Positions 61,229 to 64,000 of a stretch of 64,000 bases of DNA are shown in pieces. Every line of letters begins with the position of its first letter. The first letter of the stretch is position 1. The notes under the pieces were generated by a model, which did no database searches, was not told where the DNA came from, and saw only the letters and a list, made by a program, of their open reading frames with translations. The position numbers and the translations under genes are program-made. Source of the DNA: Pseudomonas sp. LS1212 (lineage in GTDB: Bacteria > Pseudomonadota > Gammaproteobacteria > Pseudomonadales > Pseudomonadaceae); NCBI RefSeq assembly GCF_024741815.1, contig NZ_CP102951.1:3424001-3488000 (forward strand), given 5' to 3'.

Positions 61229-62619
61229 CAAATAACTCCCATAATGCTGGCTTTCTGAATGTGCGATTCGGGGCAAAGACCATCAGGCCCGTCCTCTCGA
61301 TCAGCCTCTGCCTGGCGTTGCGAGGCATCCCGATAGGCGAGGTAGGTGCGCTGTTTGACGATGTGGTCGGCGATATGCTTGGCATCGTGCCAAACGCCCC
61401 AGATGAACGCGGAGCCACGACGCGACAGCCACGGCAGGCCGACGAAATAGACGCCAGGCTCGCTCGAGACACCGCGTTGATGCTGTGGCTTGCCGTTGGC
61501 GTTGAAGGCGTTGACCTTCAGCCAGCTGTAATCAACTGAATAGCCGGTTGCCCAGATGATCGAGGTCACGCCGGCCTTGGCCAGATCGAGCTCGAGGATG
61601 GGTTGGCTCACACACTGCGGATCTGGAAACATGGTGCGCGCTTCGGGTTCTTCCGGAAGGTCGAGACCATTGCGGGCAATGTAGGCGTCAGCCGCATCGA
61701 GCAGCGCCAGATAGTTCTCATCGCCGCGGGCAAGGTTGTCTGCAAGGTTCGCTTCGAAAGTCGCCATGCCGTCGTTGAACGATTTCGTCAGGCCAACGAG
61801 CGTCATCCCCTGGTGGGCGAGCCTGCGGAAGTCTACGGTATGGCCGCCACGCGCACCGCTTACGGCAATCGTAACGTGCTCCTTGCCCGGCTGGACGCCT
61901 TCCGCATCCCATTCGCCGAGAACGCCCAGCCACCAGCAGAAGTCACGGTTACGATAAGCACGTGGAGGACGATCGTGCGCGCCCACCGAGAGGTAGACCT
62001 GCTTGCCGGAACGCTGCAGCTCATCGGCGATCTGCACTCCTGATGACCCAGCACCCACCACCAGAACAGCCCCCTCGGGCAGTTGCTGCGGATTACGGTA
62101 CTGGGCGGAGTGGATCTGGGTGATTTTCCCGTCTTCAGGTGCGATCGGCGGGATTACCGGGCGCTGGAACGGACCGGTTGCGATAACCACCTGGTTGGCC
62201 TCGATCACGCCCTCGGAGGTTTCAATCGTGAAGCCTGGCCGGTCGGCATTGCGTTCGACCTTTTTCACTTCCACACCGGTGCGGATGGGGGCGTTGAACT
62301 TCTTGGCATAGGCTTCGAAATAATCCGCAACCCGCTCTTTCGGGGCAAAGGCGTCTGGGTCGAGACCGTCGAACTCCAGACCGGGAAAGCGATCGTGCCA
62401 GACCGGACCATTGGCAACCAGCGAATCCCACCGTCCCGTACGCCAGGCTTCAGCGATACGATTGCGCTCCAGGACGAGGTGGGGCACTCCCTGTTTGCTC
62501 AAATGTTCGCTCATGGCTACGCCGGCCTGACCGGCGCCAACAACAAGCGTATCTATTTCTATTTTTTCAACTGTCATGTCGGTGTGCTTCTGAAAGGCGG
62601 TTTGATTCAGGTCGGTCAT
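61228..62619 (-). CDS. flavin-containing monooxygenase (FMO/YUCCA-like)
   Basis: This 463-residue flavoprotein has the FAD motif GAGQAG near residue 29 and the NADPH motif GAGSSG near 185 typical of class B flavin monooxygenases. The FxGxxxH fingerprint is altered to ITQIHSAQYR, as in some bacterial members. ATG at 62619 and the internal ATG at 62577 are both possible. It lies upstream of RidA in an overlapping arrangement and probably oxidises an amine nitrogen or a sulfur. The exact substrate is unknown. Confidence 0.85.
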   Translation of the reverse strand: MTDLNQTAFQKHTDMTVEKIEIDTLVVGAGQAGVAMSEHLSKQGVPHLVLERNRIAEAWRTGRWDSLVANGPVWHDRFPGLEFDGLDPDAFAPKERVADYFEAYAKKFNAPIRTGVEVKKVERNADRPGFTIETSEGVIEANQVVIATGPFQRPVIPPIAPEDGKITQIHSAQYRNPQQLPEGAVLVVGAGSSGVQIADELQRSGKQVYLSVGAHDRPPRAYRNRDFCWWLGVLGEWDAEGVQPGKEHVTIAVSGARGGHTVDFRRLAHQGMTLVGLTKSFNDGMATFEANLADNLARGDENYLALLDAADAYIARNGLDLPEEPEARTMFPDPQCVSQPILELDLAKAGVTSIIWATGYSVDYSWLKVNAFNANGKPQHQRGVSSEPGVYFVGLPWLSRRGSAFIWGVWHDAKHIADHIVKQRTYLAYRDASQRQAEADREDGPDGLCPESHIQKASIMGVI

Positions 62620-63039
62620 GGCTTGCCTCCTCTGATTCTGATCATTGTTGTTCTGCGGTTGCGGCTATCTGTAGGGGTGTTGACCGCATTCTGTTCGGAG
62701 CCAGGGATTTGCGAAATTATGATTTTTGTAGTCGCTGGCTAGGAAAAAGCTGCCCCCACGCAAAGCGCGAGGCTCGCATGGCAGAAGGCTTGGGATGTGA
62801 GCTCGTCACTGAACAGTGTCCGGTGCACTGCAGACTCGTGTTGTATTGATGCGAAAACCGGAAAAAAGCGAGTATTTCTACTTTAGCGCCTCGTTCACTT
62901 CCAGCTTGCCGACTCTCGGCGCGACCCCGTGTTCACGTAGGAAGCAGCAATTTTTCACCGACGAAATTTACGAAAACTTTACGGCAGGCGTGTAACGCAA
63001 TAACGACAATGCTTAGTGTTAACAGATCAGAGTTCCTAC
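62620..63039. other. intergenic region upstream of FMO and trkH
   Basis: These 420 bases separate two divergent genes and should hold both promoters. I see no ORF, repeat or clear operator in it. Confidence 0.4.
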
Positions 63040-64000
63040 ATGCCCCTTCCCGTACTGCGGCTTATTGGTTTCATCCTTGGGATTTTTCTGATCACCTTGG
63101 CCGTGAGCATGGTTATCCCCATGCTCACCTTGATGCTCCACGAACGCAACGATGACCTTCCCGCCTTCGTTTGGTCCAGCCTTATCACCTTCATTTGTGG
63201 GCTGGGCCTGATTGCTAGAGGTCGCCCTGAAACTCCTCAACTTCGTTCTCGGGATATGTACCTGCTGACCACTTCCAGCTGGGTGGTGGTATGCGCTTTT
63301 GGCGCCTTGCCGATGGTTATGTTCCAAGATGTTAGTTACACCGATGCCTTCTTCGAGACGATGTCAGGGATAACTACGACAGGCTCAACGGTATTTACCG
63401 GGCTAGACACGGCCTCGCCCGGTCTACTGATTTGGCGTTCTCTATTGCATTGGCTCGGTGGTATCGGATTTATCGGCATGGCAGTAGCGATCTTGCCACT
63501 GCTGCGAGTCGGTGGCATGCGGCTTTTTCAGACCGAATCCTCTGATTGGTCCGAGAAAGTGACCCCGCGTTCACACGTTGCAGCCAAATACATTCTCCTG
63601 ATCTATCTCGCGCTGACCGCCCTGGGCACGCTCGCTCTATGGCTCGCAGGGATGACACCTTTCGAAGCCTTCAATCATTCCATGTCGCTGATTTCAACCG
63701 GCGGTTTTTCAACATCTGATGCCTCGTTGGCACACTGGACACAGCCTGCTGTGCACTGGGTAGCGGTGCTCGTCATGATGCTCGGAAGTTTACCCTTTAC
63801 CTTGTATGTCGCCACATTGCGCGGCAATAAGATGGCGTTACTGAAGGACCAACAAGTACAAGGTTTTATCGGGTTTCTTGTGATTACCTGGCTCGTATTC
63901 GGCACTTGGCTGCACCTTCACAGTGACTTCAATTGGTTGGATGCATTCCGTATCGTTGCCGTTAACGTGACGTCGGTGGTCACTACCACCGGCGTGGCTC
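63040..64000 (+). CDS. trkH: Trk/Ktr potassium uptake protein TrkH, N-terminal part
   Basis: The frame is open from the ATG at 63040 to the window end (320 codons). It encodes a polytopic membrane protein with the K+ channel-like P-loops: FFETMSGITTTGSTVFTGL near residue 107 and LISTGGFSTSDASL near residue 217, then the third loop VTSVVTTTGVA at the edge. The start MPLPVLRLIGFILGIFLIT is typical of TrkH in Pseudomonas. It imports K+ with TrkA. The C-terminus lies beyond the window. Confidence 0.92.
   Translation, partial: MPLPVLRLIGFILGIFLITLAVSMVIPMLTLMLHERNDDLPAFVWSSLITFICGLGLIARGRPETPQLRSRDMYLLTTSSWVVVCAFGALPMVMFQDVSYTDAFFETMSGITTTGSTVFTGLDTASPGLLIWRSLLHWLGGIGFIGMAVAILPLLRVGGMRLFQTESSDWSEKVTPRSHVAAKYILLIYLALTALGTLALWLAGMTPFEAFNHSMSLISTGGFSTSDASLAHWTQPAVHWVAVLVMMLGSLPFTLYVATLRGNKMALLKDQQVQGFIGFLVITWLVFGTWLHLHSDFNWLDAFRIVAVNVTSVVTTTGVA

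Noticed and set aside
1..64000. CRISPR array, prophage or rRNA operon
   Set aside because: No regularly spaced direct repeats, phage structural genes or rRNA-like conserved sequence were seen.

Overview
The window is from a high-GC gammaproteobacterium, almost certainly a Pseudomonas. The evidence is the Pseudomonas-type REP/REPIN palindrome at 21090-21179, GGAGG-type ribosome binding sites, an orphan T6SS vgrG island, agmatine/polyamine catabolic genes, TrkH, TorF and paired DUF1302/DUF1329 proteins. No rRNA, tRNA or CRISPR array was found. Much of the window is accessory DNA with many decayed genes, including frameshifts, one nonsense codon and truncations. Some single-base lesions could be assembly errors.

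Layout. 1-4832: an RND efflux adaptor (partial), a broken RND pump and an MFS exporter that share one reading frame at the junction. 4864-6511: an exported cupin, a RibD/DHFR-like protein and a small DUF2986 protein. 6508-10373: nested mobile DNA, with an IS1182-family element inside a remnant bearing IS3-like ends, then an IS66-family element with an 8-bp target duplication. 10846-11775: malate dehydrogenase. 11995-14036: a minus-strand integron gene-cassette array without an integrase (a CALIN), with two clear 58-bp attC sites. 14242-27722: a lipid/alcohol-type catabolic region with two acyl-CoA dehydrogenases, an alcohol dehydrogenase, a coniferyl-type aldehyde dehydrogenase, a MalT-type LuxR regulator with a REPIN inside its coding region, DUF1329, DUF1302, a broken TetR gene, a catalytically degenerate SDR and a sulfatase.

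27763-38246 is bracketed by a 27-bp inverted repeat (26 of 27 positions match). It holds a Mut7-C protein, a transposase graveyard and a compact T6SS effector island: vgrG, DUF4123 adaptor, DUF2388 periplasmic protein, lipoprotein and class-3 lipase, with overlapping or closely spaced genes. 38270-43047: a TetR fragment, TorF, an exported amidohydrolase, LysR and a cupin. 43304-45451: a single ORF joining EgtB and EgtD for ergothioneine synthesis, followed by a decayed DUF427 gene.

46111-62619 is a large nitrogen/polyamine catabolic region. The first operon (aguA, aguB, a PotF-like binding protein and a Tat-exported agmatine deiminase paralogue) faces a LysR gene and should convert agmatine to putrescine. 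The second group comprises a binding protein, a SpuC-like transaminase, an APC permease, an aldehyde dehydrogenase with a nonsense codon, LysR, an ArgE-like deacetylase, DUF1028, RidA and a flavin monooxygenase. It looks suited to importing an amine or acylated amine and oxidising it. The window ends inside trkH.
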